Positions 6,602-15,082 of a DNA stretch of 64,000 nt are shown one piece after another (within the stretch, counting starts at the first letter, position 1; every line of letters starts with the position of its first letter). A program made the position numbers and the translations under genes. The notes below the pieces were generated by a model. The model was not told the DNA's origin, searched no databases, and was given only the letters and a program-made list of their open reading frames with translations. This DNA is from an uncultured Roseicyclus sp. Lineage in GTDB: Bacteria; Pseudomonadota; Alphaproteobacteria; Rhodobacterales; Rhodobacteraceae. The DNA lies in NCBI GenBank assembly GCA_947494975.1, contig CANLXA010000002.1, forward strand, positions 806,001 through 870,000, given 5' to 3'.

Positions 6602-8752
6602 TCAGGGGCCTGGAGTTGGGTGGCTGTTTCTGGCGACCGGCGGGGCAGTGGCGGGGCCGGTGCGCGCGCCATATTGCATTTCGACGTTTGGCACCGGGCG
6701 TTCCGTGGCCGGCAGGGGCAATTGCGCATCGAAACCGTCCAAGAGCGGTCGGCCCGCCGCCGCATTGCATGCCATGAGCCGCGCCACGGACGGGGCGGCA
6801 CAACTGGTGCCGATCAAGCGGGCCCGCGCGCCGGACAACACACCGATGGAGGGAATGCCGGGGCGGACGGCGCTGTGGTCCGACACGGCGATCACGTCTG
6901 AATGCGCCCCCCATTGGCGCACGTCGCCACCGGTTTCGGTGCGCAACCCGCCCGCTCCGGAATAGATCGCGGGCCGCCCGGTCTGCTGCACATATCCCGC
7001 AACCCGCGTTGTCGCGGCGCTGGAGGCCACGCCATTCAGCGCGCCATAGCCCGAGATGATGCCCAATTGCGCCGGAATGGTCTGCGTCGGGGCCTGGGGA
7101 CGCTCGGCAGAGTGCGGCGTTGCCACCCGGTTCAGGTCGACGAGGTAACTCTGCCGCCCATGGGATTTCAGGTCGCTGGGGTCGTCGTCCCGCTGCAACC
7201 AGATCAAAAGGTCCTGCGCGGGGGCCAGGGGGGCGCAAGTCGCAGTGCGCGAAAGGGCGAAATGCCAAAGGCCCGATGGCGCCCGCCGTCCTTGCCCCCG
7301 TGTAAACGCCGTCGGAACCAGCGCCACCATCACACGCCAGCGCGTGCCGCGGTGATGGTCGGCGGACATCTGGCCGATAATCTCGCCCCCCGCTTCCAGT
7401 TCGATGAACCGTCGGGGGTCCCCATCATCGCCGCCATTGGTGCCGGGATCGGCGGAGACGTCCAACTCTCCCGGCAGATCAAGGGCAACGCCGTGGGGCG
7501 GGGTCAGGGTGACGGTGTAGCCATCGGGGTCAAAGCCTTCCGGAAACCATAGCTCCAGATAGCTGGAGGTTTTGTCATCTGGCTGCACCTGCCAGCCGAT
7601 CGTGTAGGCGTCGGTATCGAAATTGGTCTCATCCAGCCGCGCATGCATCTCCGAGGCGAAATTGTTGCCCGTGGGCATGATGATGGCCGTGTCCGGCTGA
7701 ATCGCCTGACGTTCGGCCAACAGATCCTGGATCGCGATCTCCATCTCGGATTGGCCATCGTGACGCCCTGCGCTCCACCCATAGGAGAAGTTCAGGATCA
7801 GCGGCAGTTCATCCAACCCGCAGGCGGCGGCAATCCGGCTGGCGCGCTCGAACACGTAGTGGATGGCCGAGAGCATATACATCTCCTTGCCGAACCCGGA
7901 CGTGTCCCACGCGATGGTATTGGGCAGTTGCACCGCGATGATCTGGATGTCGTCGCCCATCGGATGGTCGGGGAAGAGCGTATCGTTTCCCGCCGCCAGC
8001 CCCAGGATGTGGGAGCCATGGGTCGCACTTCGCCTCAGGTGGTTGCCAAGCTCGGACATACCTGCCGCGATGGCCCCCGCCTGCCGGTAAAGCTCAGGCT
8101 CGTCATGGCCCAGATCGGCGCGCAGCAGGTCGATACCGGTATTCACGAATTCCCGGCCAAACGGCACATGGGCCTCGGGCTCGGCCACGCCCGATTGCAG
8201 CCAGCAATGGCTGATCCGGGTGCGCCCCGTGCTGTCAAGAAACGCGCGATGGGCAAAAGGCAGGCCATCGTCGATGACAGCCACAATCGCCTTGGGTGGG
8301 GTGGCGGGCGCCGTCCATGTATCCGGTGCGCTGTCCTCATTGTACACGGGCACCCAGGCTTCCGGCACAATCGGAAAATTCACCCGAAACCGTGGATTGA
8401 ACGCGGCACGCGTGCGTTGGGCGGATCGCCGGACCGATCCCAGAAACCGCGCAATCTCCGCATCTTGGCCAATATCGGGCGTGTTGGGTGGCGGGGCGAG
8501 GCTTTGGAAGGCGAAGGGCGTGATGTTCATCCGGCCCTCCGTGGGGTTCCAGAGTGGCGGCAGGCGCACCGCCATCGTGGCGTCGGATTGCGGCTCGCCG
8601 CCTTCCATAAGGGCGGTGTAGATCCCCGACGTCTCCCCGGCGATCAGGGGAAAGGAATAGGGCCGCCCAAGCTCGTTGGAAAACACCCAGCGCTCATAGG
8701 GCCCCGCATAGCGATCAATCCGTTCCTCTGGTTCGCGCTCCTGATACTTCAT
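6602..8752 (-). CDS. Large subtilisin-like (S8) serine protease, 716 aa
   Basis: The peptidase S8 fold is spread over about 500 residues, with Asp161 (VAVIDDGLPF), His245 (THGSHILGLAAG), the oxyanion Asn region (IIMPTGNNFASE) and Ser650 (IGTSCAAPSVAR). A long insert sits between the Asn and Ser motifs. There is no signal peptide, so it is probably cytoplasmic like the PatA/PatG proteases. The N-terminal 130 residues are of no type I recognise. It starts eight bases after the haloperoxidase-like gene, so the two are co-transcribed, and it ends at a strong terminator. In this setting it may perform one of two cuts on the peptides (PatA-like role) while the PatG-type protein performs the other; that division is inference. 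Confidence 0.88.
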   Translation of the reverse strand: MKYQEREPEERIDRYAGPYERWVFSNELGRPYSFPLIAGETSGIYTALMEGGEPQSDATMAVRLPPLWNPTEGRMNITPFAFQSLAPPPNTPDIGQDAEIARFLGSVRRSAQRTRAAFNPRFRVNFPIVPEAWVPVYNEDSAPDTWTAPATPPKAIVAVIDDGLPFAHRAFLDSTGRTRISHCWLQSGVAEPEAHVPFGREFVNTGIDLLRADLGHDEPELYRQAGAIAAGMSELGNHLRRSATHGSHILGLAAGNDTLFPDHPMGDDIQIIAVQLPNTIAWDTSGFGKEMYMLSAIHYVFERASRIAAACGLDELPLILNFSYGWSAGRHDGQSEMEIAIQDLLAERQAIQPDTAIIMPTGNNFASEMHARLDETNFDTDAYTIGWQVQPDDKTSSYLELWFPEGFDPDGYTVTLTPPHGVALDLPGELDVSADPGTNGGDDGDPRRFIELEAGGEIIGQMSADHHRGTRWRVMVALVPTAFTRGQGRRAPSGLWHFALSRTATCAPLAPAQDLLIWLQRDDDPSDLKSHGRQSYLVDLNRVATPHSAERPQAPTQTIPAQLGIISGYGALNGVASSAATTRVAGYVQQTGRPAIYSGAGGLRTETGGDVRQWGAHSDVIAVSDHSAVRPGIPSIGVLSGARARLIGTSCAAPSVARLMACNAAAGRPLLDGFDAQLPLPATERPVPNVEMQYGARTGPATAPPVARNSHPTPGP

Positions 8753-8760
8753 GACCGGCC

Positions 8761-9867
8761 TCAGACCTTCTGCGTCTCGGCCAGCGCGCGCTGCCAGATC
8801 CAGCTGAAATGCGGTGTGGCGGCAATGGGGATGGCCGCACCGACCTCAACGCCCATCGCCGCGGCCTCATTCGCGAAATCATGTTCAGTGAAGTCGTGGT
8901 TATCTGGCACGTAGCGACGGGCCTCTGCCGTCGCCCCGGCCCGCCCGCACATGCCCAATATGGCTTGCCCCAGGCTGGTGCCGAGCGACGCGCCCGCCCA
9001 GGTGTCAATCGGGTAATGCACACCGGCCACCGTGCGGTTCACGGCAATCCGTTCGGCCAGGCCCCGCACCATCGCGGTGCGATTGGCCAGATCGGTGAAG
9101 CCGTCCCAATCCTCGATAAGCCCGCTCAGTACCGTGGCCACGGCATAGGCCTCGGTCGCGTGGGCAGAGGGAAAGCTGCCATGGCCCGGCGTCGGGATCA
9201 TCGGCAGGATACGCCCGTCGATCTGATCGGGCCGCCGCACGGCCAGCGCATGTTTCAGGATCATCGCCGCATGGGCCGCCGCCACCTGCGTGGCCGTGAT
9301 CAACTCGAACGTGTCCTTGTGCTGGCCCAGATGCATGCCAAGGATCATGGCGAAATATTCGGTCGGGAAGCCGAGTTGCGAGGTGATTTCGGCCCCGCGA
9401 TCAGCTCTGAGATCGGCATAGTCATTCACAAACGCACATTGGCTGGCCAGCAGATCGTCGCCGGGAAGCACGAGTTCAACCAGAGTCTGCCCACCGAATG
9501 TCAGCTTTGCCGATTTTTGTCCGCCGGCCTCCGTTGCCTCATACCCGATCCGGGTCAGGAATTCGGAAACATAGAGAGAGCCACGCACCCACGTCGCCCA
9601 CCGGTCGTTGTTCTCGGTCGTGTTGAAGGCAAGCGGCGTGCCCGCGACAGCGGGGCCGGGCGGGGCCAGATGCGCGAGGCCCTCGGCGGTTGTCTGCAGC
9701 CCATAGGTCGTGGTGGCATCATAGCCGCCGGTATCTTCCGCACCCAGGAATGAGCCAAGCCCGGTGAAGCCGCCGATGCCACCGATCCCGCCGATGCCAC
9801 CAATCCCTCCAATGCCGCCGATGCCGCCAATCCCACCGATGCCGCCAATTCCGCCGTATTGTCCCAT
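8761..9867 (-). CDS. Vanadium-haloperoxidase / PAP2-type enzyme with Gly-Gly-Ile repeat N-terminus, 368 aa
   Basis: The phosphate/vanadate pocket of the PAP2-vanadium haloperoxidase superfamily is complete: Lys202...Arg209-Pro210 (KxxxxxxRP), Pro230-Ser-Ala-His233, and Arg275-x5-His281-xxx-Asp285. There are no obvious membrane helices, which favours the soluble bacterial haloperoxidase/acid phosphatase branch over lipid phosphatases. Residues 5-31 are eight GGI triplets and one GGF, followed by a Gly-rich linker. GGAAGGA precedes the ATG by nine bases. It lies between a regulator and a protease in one unit. If it is a true haloperoxidase it could halogenate the peptides (both contain Trp), but a phosphatase role cannot be excluded from sequence. 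Confidence 0.8.
   Translation of the reverse strand: MGQYGGIGGIGGIGGIGGIGGIGGIGGIGGIGGFTGLGSFLGAEDTGGYDATTTYGLQTTAEGLAHLAPPGPAVAGTPLAFNTTENNDRWATWVRGSLYVSEFLTRIGYEATEAGGQKSAKLTFGGQTLVELVLPGDDLLASQCAFVNDYADLRADRGAEITSQLGFPTEYFAMILGMHLGQHKDTFELITATQVAAAHAAMILKHALAVRRPDQIDGRILPMIPTPGHGSFPSAHATEAYAVATVLSGLIEDWDGFTDLANRTAMVRGLAERIAVNRTVAGVHYPIDTWAGASLGTSLGQAILGMCGRAGATAEARRYVPDNHDFTEHDFANEAAAMGVEVGAAIPIAATPHFSWIWQRALAETQKV
9775..9855 (-). repeat. Nine-unit, 9-bp coding repeat (Gly-Gly-Ile)
   Basis: Nine tandem 9-bp units encode GGI x8 plus GGF. Third positions vary between units (ccg/cca, atc/atg on the plus strand reading), so the amino-acid pattern is conserved beyond the DNA. This suggests selection on the protein rather than a fresh slippage event. 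Confidence 0.85.
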
Positions 9868-9894
9868 AGGGTGTTGTCCTTCCAGTTGGTCGCG

Positions 9895-11535
9895 TCAATT
9901 GATGCCGGCGGCCGCCAGCGCTTCGATCGCATCCCGGCCCAACCGGTAATCGGTCGCCGGGTGGCTGTTGCGGTATTGGCCGAGGCTGAACTTGGGAAAG
10001 TGCTTCTTGAGTGTGGTTGCGGCCTCGCGCGCATCCTCGGATCGGCCAAGAAAATGCAGCGCGATGATCCGTGCCCGGTGCGTCGACAGGTGCTGGTTGT
10101 TGGCCGCCAGCGAGCGGTCCGCGAAATCCAGTGCGCTTTGGTAATTCGCATCGGCAAGATGCGCCGTGCTGGCCAGGCTGTCATAGTAGTATCCGAACGG
10201 ATCAATGGGCGAGAGGCTCCGCGCCCGCGTCGTGGCCTCCACTGCCGCCGCCCCCTGGTCGGTAAAGGCCTTCAGGGAGCCCTTCAGAAGCCAGGCGAGG
10301 CTTTCGTTCGGATTGATCTGCAGGGCGGCATCGAACCGCTGCTCGGCCACGTCCGGATCGTGGGAAAGGATGGTATTGACGAAGCCGTCGATGGTGAGCG
10401 CGAGGCTCGATTCAGGATCAATGTCGAGCGCCCGGGCGCAGCATTCCACGGCCTTCTGCCTGTCGTGGTCGCGATCCAGCGAGTAGCCCTTGATGACGTT
10501 GAGCACGTACCATTTCGCCAGCCATGTCAGCGGCTCGGCCACGCCGTCCATACGTGAGGTCGCCTCGCTCAGATATTCCCGGCTTTTCAGGAAATCCCGC
10601 ATCGTGCGGCGGTGCATCAAGGTCGCGCCGGCAATCGTCAGATTGTGGTCGGCAATGTCGCTGAGCGCCTGCGCCTTCACATGGGCCACGGCGGAATGCG
10701 CGATGGAGCGCGCGATGGAATGGGCAATGGCGTTGAGATCCGTGTTGAGCCGGTCCAGATCGTTGCCGTCCTCCAGAAGAATCTCACGGCTCCACAGGAT
10801 CTGCCCGCTTTCGGCGGCAATGAAGTCGATGTCGCAGACGATGCAATTACCTGAGCGCCGGATCGATCCGGTGGCCAGGTAATCCACTTCCAGCGTCTGG
10901 CGGATCTCGGAGACGATGACGGGGGTTTGCACCGCTGCGCGCCCGGACAGGTGCGACAGGACGCTCAACAGCTTCGAGCGCGACAGGATGCGGCACGATT
11001 GCTCACCGATCCAATCGCCGAGCGCGCGCAGAACCGGATCATCGCCCAGATAGCTGAGCGGCAGCACGATCACCCGCGGCCGCGGGCGCCGCACGGTGCC
11101 GCCCCCGGGCGATCGGTGCAGGGCGGCGATTTGCGCGGGGTTGGAGCGGATCGAGGCGACCCAATCCTGAAAGTCGGCCTGCGGTACGTTCAGGTCTTCC
11201 AGAAACCGACCGGTATTCTGGTCCCCGACAAAGCGCACATGCTCAAGGTCCAGTTCCACATCGGCATTGGTGGTGTGGAAAAACGTATCGAATTCGGCGC
11301 CGAAAATCTTACGCAGATCCGCAAGTGCCCGGCGCAGGTTCTGATGGCCGCTGTCATAGCCGGAATAGCCCCACAGCGTGTTTTGCAGGTAGGTCCGCGT
11401 CCGTCGCCCAAGCGGCGCCGTGGCGAGCATGCAGATCAGCGCACGATGTTTGACGCCGCGAATATCCAGCACGTCACCGTTCTTCAAACGGACGGAACAG
11501 GTGCCGAACAGACTGATTTCAAGGCAGGTGCGCAT
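9895..11535 (-). CDS. SARP-like transcriptional regulator with TPR region, 546 aa
   Basis: The N-terminus (LEISLFGTCSVRLKNGDVLD, then RGVKHRALICMLATAPLGRR and LRRALADLRKIFG) is an OmpR/SARP-type winged-helix DNA-binding domain. The middle (RVIVLPLSYLGDDPVLRALG, SRSKLLSVLSHLSGR) resembles the TolB-like part found in CadC/adenylate-cyclase-type regulators. The C-terminal 250 residues are helical repeats of TPR type (CCARALDIDPESSLALTIDG, AALQINPNESLAWLLKG). The start is set at 11535, where AAGGGG lies seven bases upstream; the frame is open to 11592. It heads the minus-strand unit and is the obvious candidate activator of the protease/peptide genes downstream. The signal is unknown. Confidence 0.82.
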   Translation of the reverse strand: MRTCLEISLFGTCSVRLKNGDVLDIRGVKHRALICMLATAPLGRRTRTYLQNTLWGYSGYDSGHQNLRRALADLRKIFGAEFDTFFHTTNADVELDLEHVRFVGDQNTGRFLEDLNVPQADFQDWVASIRSNPAQIAALHRSPGGGTVRRPRPRVIVLPLSYLGDDPVLRALGDWIGEQSCRILSRSKLLSVLSHLSGRAAVQTPVIVSEIRQTLEVDYLATGSIRRSGNCIVCDIDFIAAESGQILWSREILLEDGNDLDRLNTDLNAIAHSIARSIAHSAVAHVKAQALSDIADHNLTIAGATLMHRRTMRDFLKSREYLSEATSRMDGVAEPLTWLAKWYVLNVIKGYSLDRDHDRQKAVECCARALDIDPESSLALTIDGFVNTILSHDPDVAEQRFDAALQINPNESLAWLLKGSLKAFTDQGAAAVEATTRARSLSPIDPFGYYYDSLASTAHLADANYQSALDFADRSLAANNQHLSTHRARIIALHFLGRSEDAREAATTLKKHFPKFSLGQYRNSHPATDYRLGRDAIEALAAAGIN

Positions 11536-11667
11536 GAGGTTTCCCCTTACGTCAACGCTATCACCGGCACCTGAGAGCGCCAAGGCATTCACACCGATTT
11601 CACGGTCGCCCCCATGAGAGCCGGGGGTAGCGTGATCCTGTCAACAAGTGGATTGGGTAGGGATTCC

Positions 11668-11844
11668 ATGTCGTCCAAGAAAGAATTTGCGGATCTCGTC
11701 GACTTCTTCAACCGGTGGCCAGACGAGCGCAACAAGGCCGAGCAGATCAGGGAGATTGCGGGCCTCTCCAAGGAGCAGCGGGACATATTGGGGGCGATGA
11801 TCTTCATCATCGACCGTGTCGGCCCGGACGATCTGGCACCATAA
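11668..11844 (+). CDS. Small conserved-looking helical protein, 58 aa, unknown function
   Basis: The product runs MSSKKEFADLVDFFNRWPDE ... IREIAGLSKEQRDILGAMIF and is charged, helical and without Cys or a membrane span. A start at 11614 would add 18 residues of poor quality; the ATG at 11668 follows GGGTAGGGA. It is divergent from the SARP-like regulator across 132 bp, so the two may share regulation, but nothing in its sequence points to a function. I do not recognise a family. Confidence 0.6.
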   Translation: MSSKKEFADLVDFFNRWPDERNKAEQIREIAGLSKEQRDILGAMIFIIDRVGPDDLAP

Positions 11845-11950
11845 GCCTCGCGCGCCGATCACATGCCTGCCGCGCAAGCTGTTCGTTGAGCGGGAGAGGG
11901 ACCGGACCCCGGATGACCTCTGGCGATGAAGCCAGCCGGCAGGCGGAAGA

Positions 11951-12025
<75 letters not shown>

Positions 12026-12110
12026 GCCGGGTGGCGGCGTGTTAGACGCTGACGGAGCACCTTGCAAGCGCAATCTGGACGCTCCGGGCCGGGCACGGTA
12101 AGGCTGTGCC

Positions 12111-12284
12111 ATGGGCACGAATTCCAAGCAGGGCGGGGCCGGCAAGTCGGCGGCGGAGGCGCGGGAAGACCGGTTGAAAGCCGCCCTGAAGGCAAATCTG
12201 GGCCGCCGCAAGGCGCAGGCCCGCATCAGACAGGCCGAAGACGCCCCGACAGATGATGAAAAAGCCGGAAAACCGGCGGATTGA
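12111..12284 (+). CDS. Short basic protein upstream of murA, 57 aa
   Basis: The frame starts MGTNSKQGGAGKSAAEARED and continues KAALKANLGRRKAQARIRQ, ending in an acidic/Lys tail. It ends 18 bp before murA on the same strand and has the same codon bias as its neighbours, so it is probably translated. It is highly charged and probably disordered or helical. Function unknown; such short Lys/Arg/Ala-rich proteins next to murA are, as far as I recall, common in this family. Confidence 0.65.
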   Translation: MGTNSKQGGAGKSAAEAREDRLKAALKANLGRRKAQARIRQAEDAPTDDEKAGKPAD

Positions 12285-12302
12285 TGAGGAAAGGCAGGGC
12301 AG

Positions 12303-13565
12303 ATGGACAGGATCATTGTGAACGGCAATGGCCCCTTGACGGGGCAGATCCCGATTGCGGGGGCCAAGAACACGTGCCTGAAACTGATGTGCGCGGCGCT
12401 GCTGAGTGATGAGCCGCTGACGCTCACCAACGTGCCGCGCCTGTCGGATGTGGCGACGCTGAGCGAGCTTCTGGAAAGCCTCGGTGTGCAGATCGGGCGG
12501 CTGGATGATGGGCAAACGCTGGCCCTTTCGGCCGCCAATCTGTCGTCGCATCTGGCCCACTACGATATCGTGCGAAAGCTGCGCGCCTCGTTCAACGTGC
12601 TGGGGCCGCTGATCGGGCGCACCGGCGAGGCCATCGTGTCGCTGCCCGGCGGCTGCGCCATTGGGGCGCGGGCGGTGGATTTCCACATTGCCGGGCTCGA
12701 GGCGCTGGGCGCAACGGTTGAGCTGAAGGATGGCTATGTTCATGCCGTAGGGGATCTGAAAGGCGCGGAGATTGAATTTCCCTTCCCCTCCGTCGGAGCC
12801 ACGGAAAACATCATGTGCGCCGCGGTGCGCGCCAGGGGCACAACCGTGATCCGCAATGCCGCGCGCGAGCCCGACACCAAGGCGCTGGCCGATTGCCTGA
12901 TCGCCATGGGGGCCGATATCGAAGGGGCCGGGACCGAGCAGATCGTGGTGCGTGGCGTGGACCGCCTGCATGGCGCGACCCATCGCGTGATCGCGGACCG
13001 GATCGAGCTTGGCACATACATGATCGCGCCTGCGATTGCGGGCGGTGAGGTCGAATGCCTCGGCGGAAGCCGCGTGCTGGTCTCGTCGCTGTGTGACAAG
13101 ATGGAAGAGGCCGGGCTCGAGATCACCGAAACCGAAGCGGGCCTCAAGGTCCGTCATACGGGCGGGCGGGTGAAATCCGTCAACGTGAAAACCGCGCCGT
13201 TCCCGGGCTTCCCCACCGATCTGCAGGCCCAGATGATGGCCCTGATGTGCTTTGCCGATGGCGAAGCCGTGCTGGAAGAGACGATCTTTGAAAACCGCTT
13301 CATGCACGCCCCGGAACTGATCCGCATGGGCGCCAAGATCGAAGTGCATGGCAACACCGCCAGAGTCACCGGCGTCGATGGCCTGAATGGCGCGCCGGTC
13401 ATGGCCACGGACCTGCGCGCCTCGGTCTCCCTGATCCTCGCGGGCCTTGCGGCGCAGGGTGAAACCGTGGTGAGCCGGGTCTATCATCTGGATCGCGGGT
13501 ATGAGCAATTGGTGCGGAAACTGCGCGGCGTCGGCGCGAATGTGGAGCGTGTGAGCGATGGCTGA
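12303..13565 (+). CDS. murA: UDP-N-acetylglucosamine 1-carboxyvinyltransferase
   Basis: MurA transfers enolpyruvate from PEP to UDP-GlcNAc, the first committed step of peptidoglycan synthesis, in the cytoplasm. The 420-residue length is standard. Lys22-Asn23 (GAKNTCLKL) and the catalytic loop [16 protein letters not shown] with Cys118 are present. The Cys, rather than Asp, predicts the fosfomycin-sensitive type. [12 protein letters not shown] and [12 protein letters not shown] near the C-terminus are also typical. The stop overlaps the start of the DUF2948 gene by eight bases, so the two are translationally coupled. Confidence 0.97.
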   Translation: MDRIIVNGNGPLTGQIPIAGAKNTCLKLMCAALLSDEPLTLTNVPRLSDVATLSELLESLGVQIGRLDDGQTLALSAANLSSHLAHYDIVRKLRASFNVLGPLIGRTGEAIVSLPGGCAIGARAVDFHIAGLEALGATVELKDGYVHAVGDLKGAEIEFPFPSVGATENIMCAAVRARGTTVIRNAAREPDTKALADCLIAMGADIEGAGTEQIVVRGVDRLHGATHRVIADRIELGTYMIAPAIAGGEVECLGGSRVLVSSLCDKMEEAGLEITETEAGLKVRHTGGRVKSVNVKTAPFPGFPTDLQAQMMALMCFADGEAVLEETIFENRFMHAPELIRMGAKIEVHGNTARVTGVDGLNGAPVMATDLRASVSLILAGLAAQGETVVSRVYHLDRGYEQLVRKLRGVGANVERVSDG

Positions 13566-14025
13566 AGACGCCCGGTTTGAAGATGGTGGCGACCAGCCGG
13601 TCGCATTGCGCGCGTTGGAGGCCGAGGATGTGCCGGTGATCTCGGCGCTGGTTCAGGACGCGATCTTTCCGATCACCGAGATGAAATATGACCGCGCGCG
13701 GCGCCGGTTTGCCCTGCTCGTGAACCGGTTTCGCTGGGAACGGCGGGGCCAGAAATCCGCGCCGGAACGGGTGCAATCGGTTCTGGCGATCGAGGATGTC
13801 CAGCACGTCGCGACGCAGGGGATCGACCGATCCGACGCCGATATGGTCCTGTCCCTGCTGGCGCTGGACTGGCAGCCGGGCGAAGACGGGACGGGACGTA
13901 TCGAGTTGACCCTCGCGGGTGACGGCGCTGTGGCGCTGGAGGTCGAGGCGCTGGAACTCACGCTCAAGGACGTCACACAGCCCTACCGCGCGCCGTCGGG
14001 CCGCGCCCCCGAACATGGCGATTGA
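13558..14025 (+). CDS. DUF2948 family protein, 155 aa
   Basis: A small acidic protein with [20 protein letters not shown] near the N-terminus, [20 protein letters not shown] in the middle and a C-terminal beta-rich part ([20 protein letters not shown]). This matches the alphaproteobacterial DUF2948 family, whose function is unknown and which typically sits between murA and hisD, as here. It overlaps murA upstream and the tandem GNAT gene downstream. Confidence 0.85.
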   Translation: MAEDARFEDGGDQPVALRALEAEDVPVISALVQDAIFPITEMKYDRARRRFALLVNRFRWERRGQKSAPERVQSVLAIEDVQHVATQGIDRSDADMVLSLLALDWQPGEDGTGRIELTLAGDGAVALEVEALELTLKDVTQPYRAPSGRAPEHGD

Positions 14026-15031
14026 ATACCGCCCCTTGGCAGAGGCGGATGCGGAGCGGTTCGCCGCCCTGCGCCTCCATGGTATCCGCGCCTATCCAAC
14101 CGCGTTCCTGCTGACGGAGGCGGAGGCGCGCGCCATGCCGAGGGAGCGTGTCGCGGCGGCCTTGGGGAACGGTGGCTTCATCGGAGCGTTCCACGGCACG
14201 GACCTCGTCGGGTTCATCGCGCAACACCCGATGCGCCTGACGCAAACCGCGCATCGCGCGGAGATCGGCCCGTTCTACGTGCGCCCCGACCACCAGGGTA
14301 CGGGGGCGGCCCACGCGCTGATGGTAGCCGCCGTGACCGCGGCCACGACCCATGGCACCACCCAGTTGGAACTGTCGGTGGAATCCTCCAACCACCGCGC
14401 CCGTGCGTTCTACACCGACCACGGCTTTCAGGCTTTCGCGACCCATCCGGGCATCGCGCGGATGGGCGGCGCAACCTTCAGCGATGTCCTCATGCGGCGC
14501 GACCTCACGGCACCTTTGCTCCGCCGCTGCGACGACGGCCTCCATCGCCTGTCACGTGCCGACTGGCGGGCGTTCCACGACATCCGCATCGAAATGCTGA
14601 CGCTGGGCACCCACAGCTTCGGCACCATGCCCGAGGAATGGACTGCCAAGGCCCCCGACGAGGTCGCGGATTGGATCGGCAAGACAAACCTGTGGGCCGT
14701 GGTAGAAGGCGGGCGCATCCTGTCATGCCTCGGCTGGCACCGGTTTCCCGGGCAGGTGCAGGCCCATCGCGGCCATGTCGTCGCTGTCTACACACGGCCC
14801 GAGGCGCAACGGCGCGGCCACGTCCGCGCGCTTCTGGATGCGGCCAAGGCGGAAGCCGTGGCGGATGGTATCATCCAGTTCGAGCTTGACGTGGGTGCCG
14901 ATAACAAGGCCGCCCGCGCCGCCTACGAGGCCCATGGCTTCACCGTTACCGGCGGCACTCCCCGTGCGCTGAATCACGCAGGCCATATCCACAACCAGCT
15001 TTATATGGTCTGCCCCCTCTCAAACGGTTGA
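14015..15031 (+). CDS. Protein with two tandem GNAT acetyltransferase domains, 338 aa
   Basis: Domain 1 (residues 1-160) has the acetyl-CoA loop VRPDHQGTGAAHALM and the late motif NHRARAFYTDHGFQ. Domain 2 (residues 170-338) has YTRPEAQRRGHVRALL and NKAARAAYEAHGFTV. Both are complete GNAT folds, so this is a duplication or a pseudo-dimer like mycothiol synthase. The start at 14015 overlaps the DUF2948 stop by 11 bases; the frame's upstream extension to 13919 lies inside that gene and was not used. The substrate is unknown. It is an insertion into the otherwise conserved DUF2948-hisD order. Confidence 0.85.
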   Translation: MAIEYRPLAEADAERFAALRLHGIRAYPTAFLLTEAEARAMPRERVAAALGNGGFIGAFHGTDLVGFIAQHPMRLTQTAHRAEIGPFYVRPDHQGTGAAHALMVAAVTAATTHGTTQLELSVESSNHRARAFYTDHGFQAFATHPGIARMGGATFSDVLMRRDLTAPLLRRCDDGLHRLSRADWRAFHDIRIEMLTLGTHSFGTMPEEWTAKAPDEVADWIGKTNLWAVVEGGRILSCLGWHRFPGQVQAHRGHVVAVYTRPEAQRRGHVRALLDAAKAEAVADGIIQFELDVGADNKAARAAYEAHGFTVTGGTPRALNHAGHIHNQLYMVCPLSNG

Positions 15032-15082
15032 GCCCCCGGTCCCCCCGCGCTATCTGCCCCTGACCCTATCGGAGCAGAGCCC

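Noticed and set aside
9775-9855. Possible CRISPR or minisatellite
   Set aside because: The unit is only 9 bp with no spacers, and it encodes an in-frame GGI repeat with synonymous variation.
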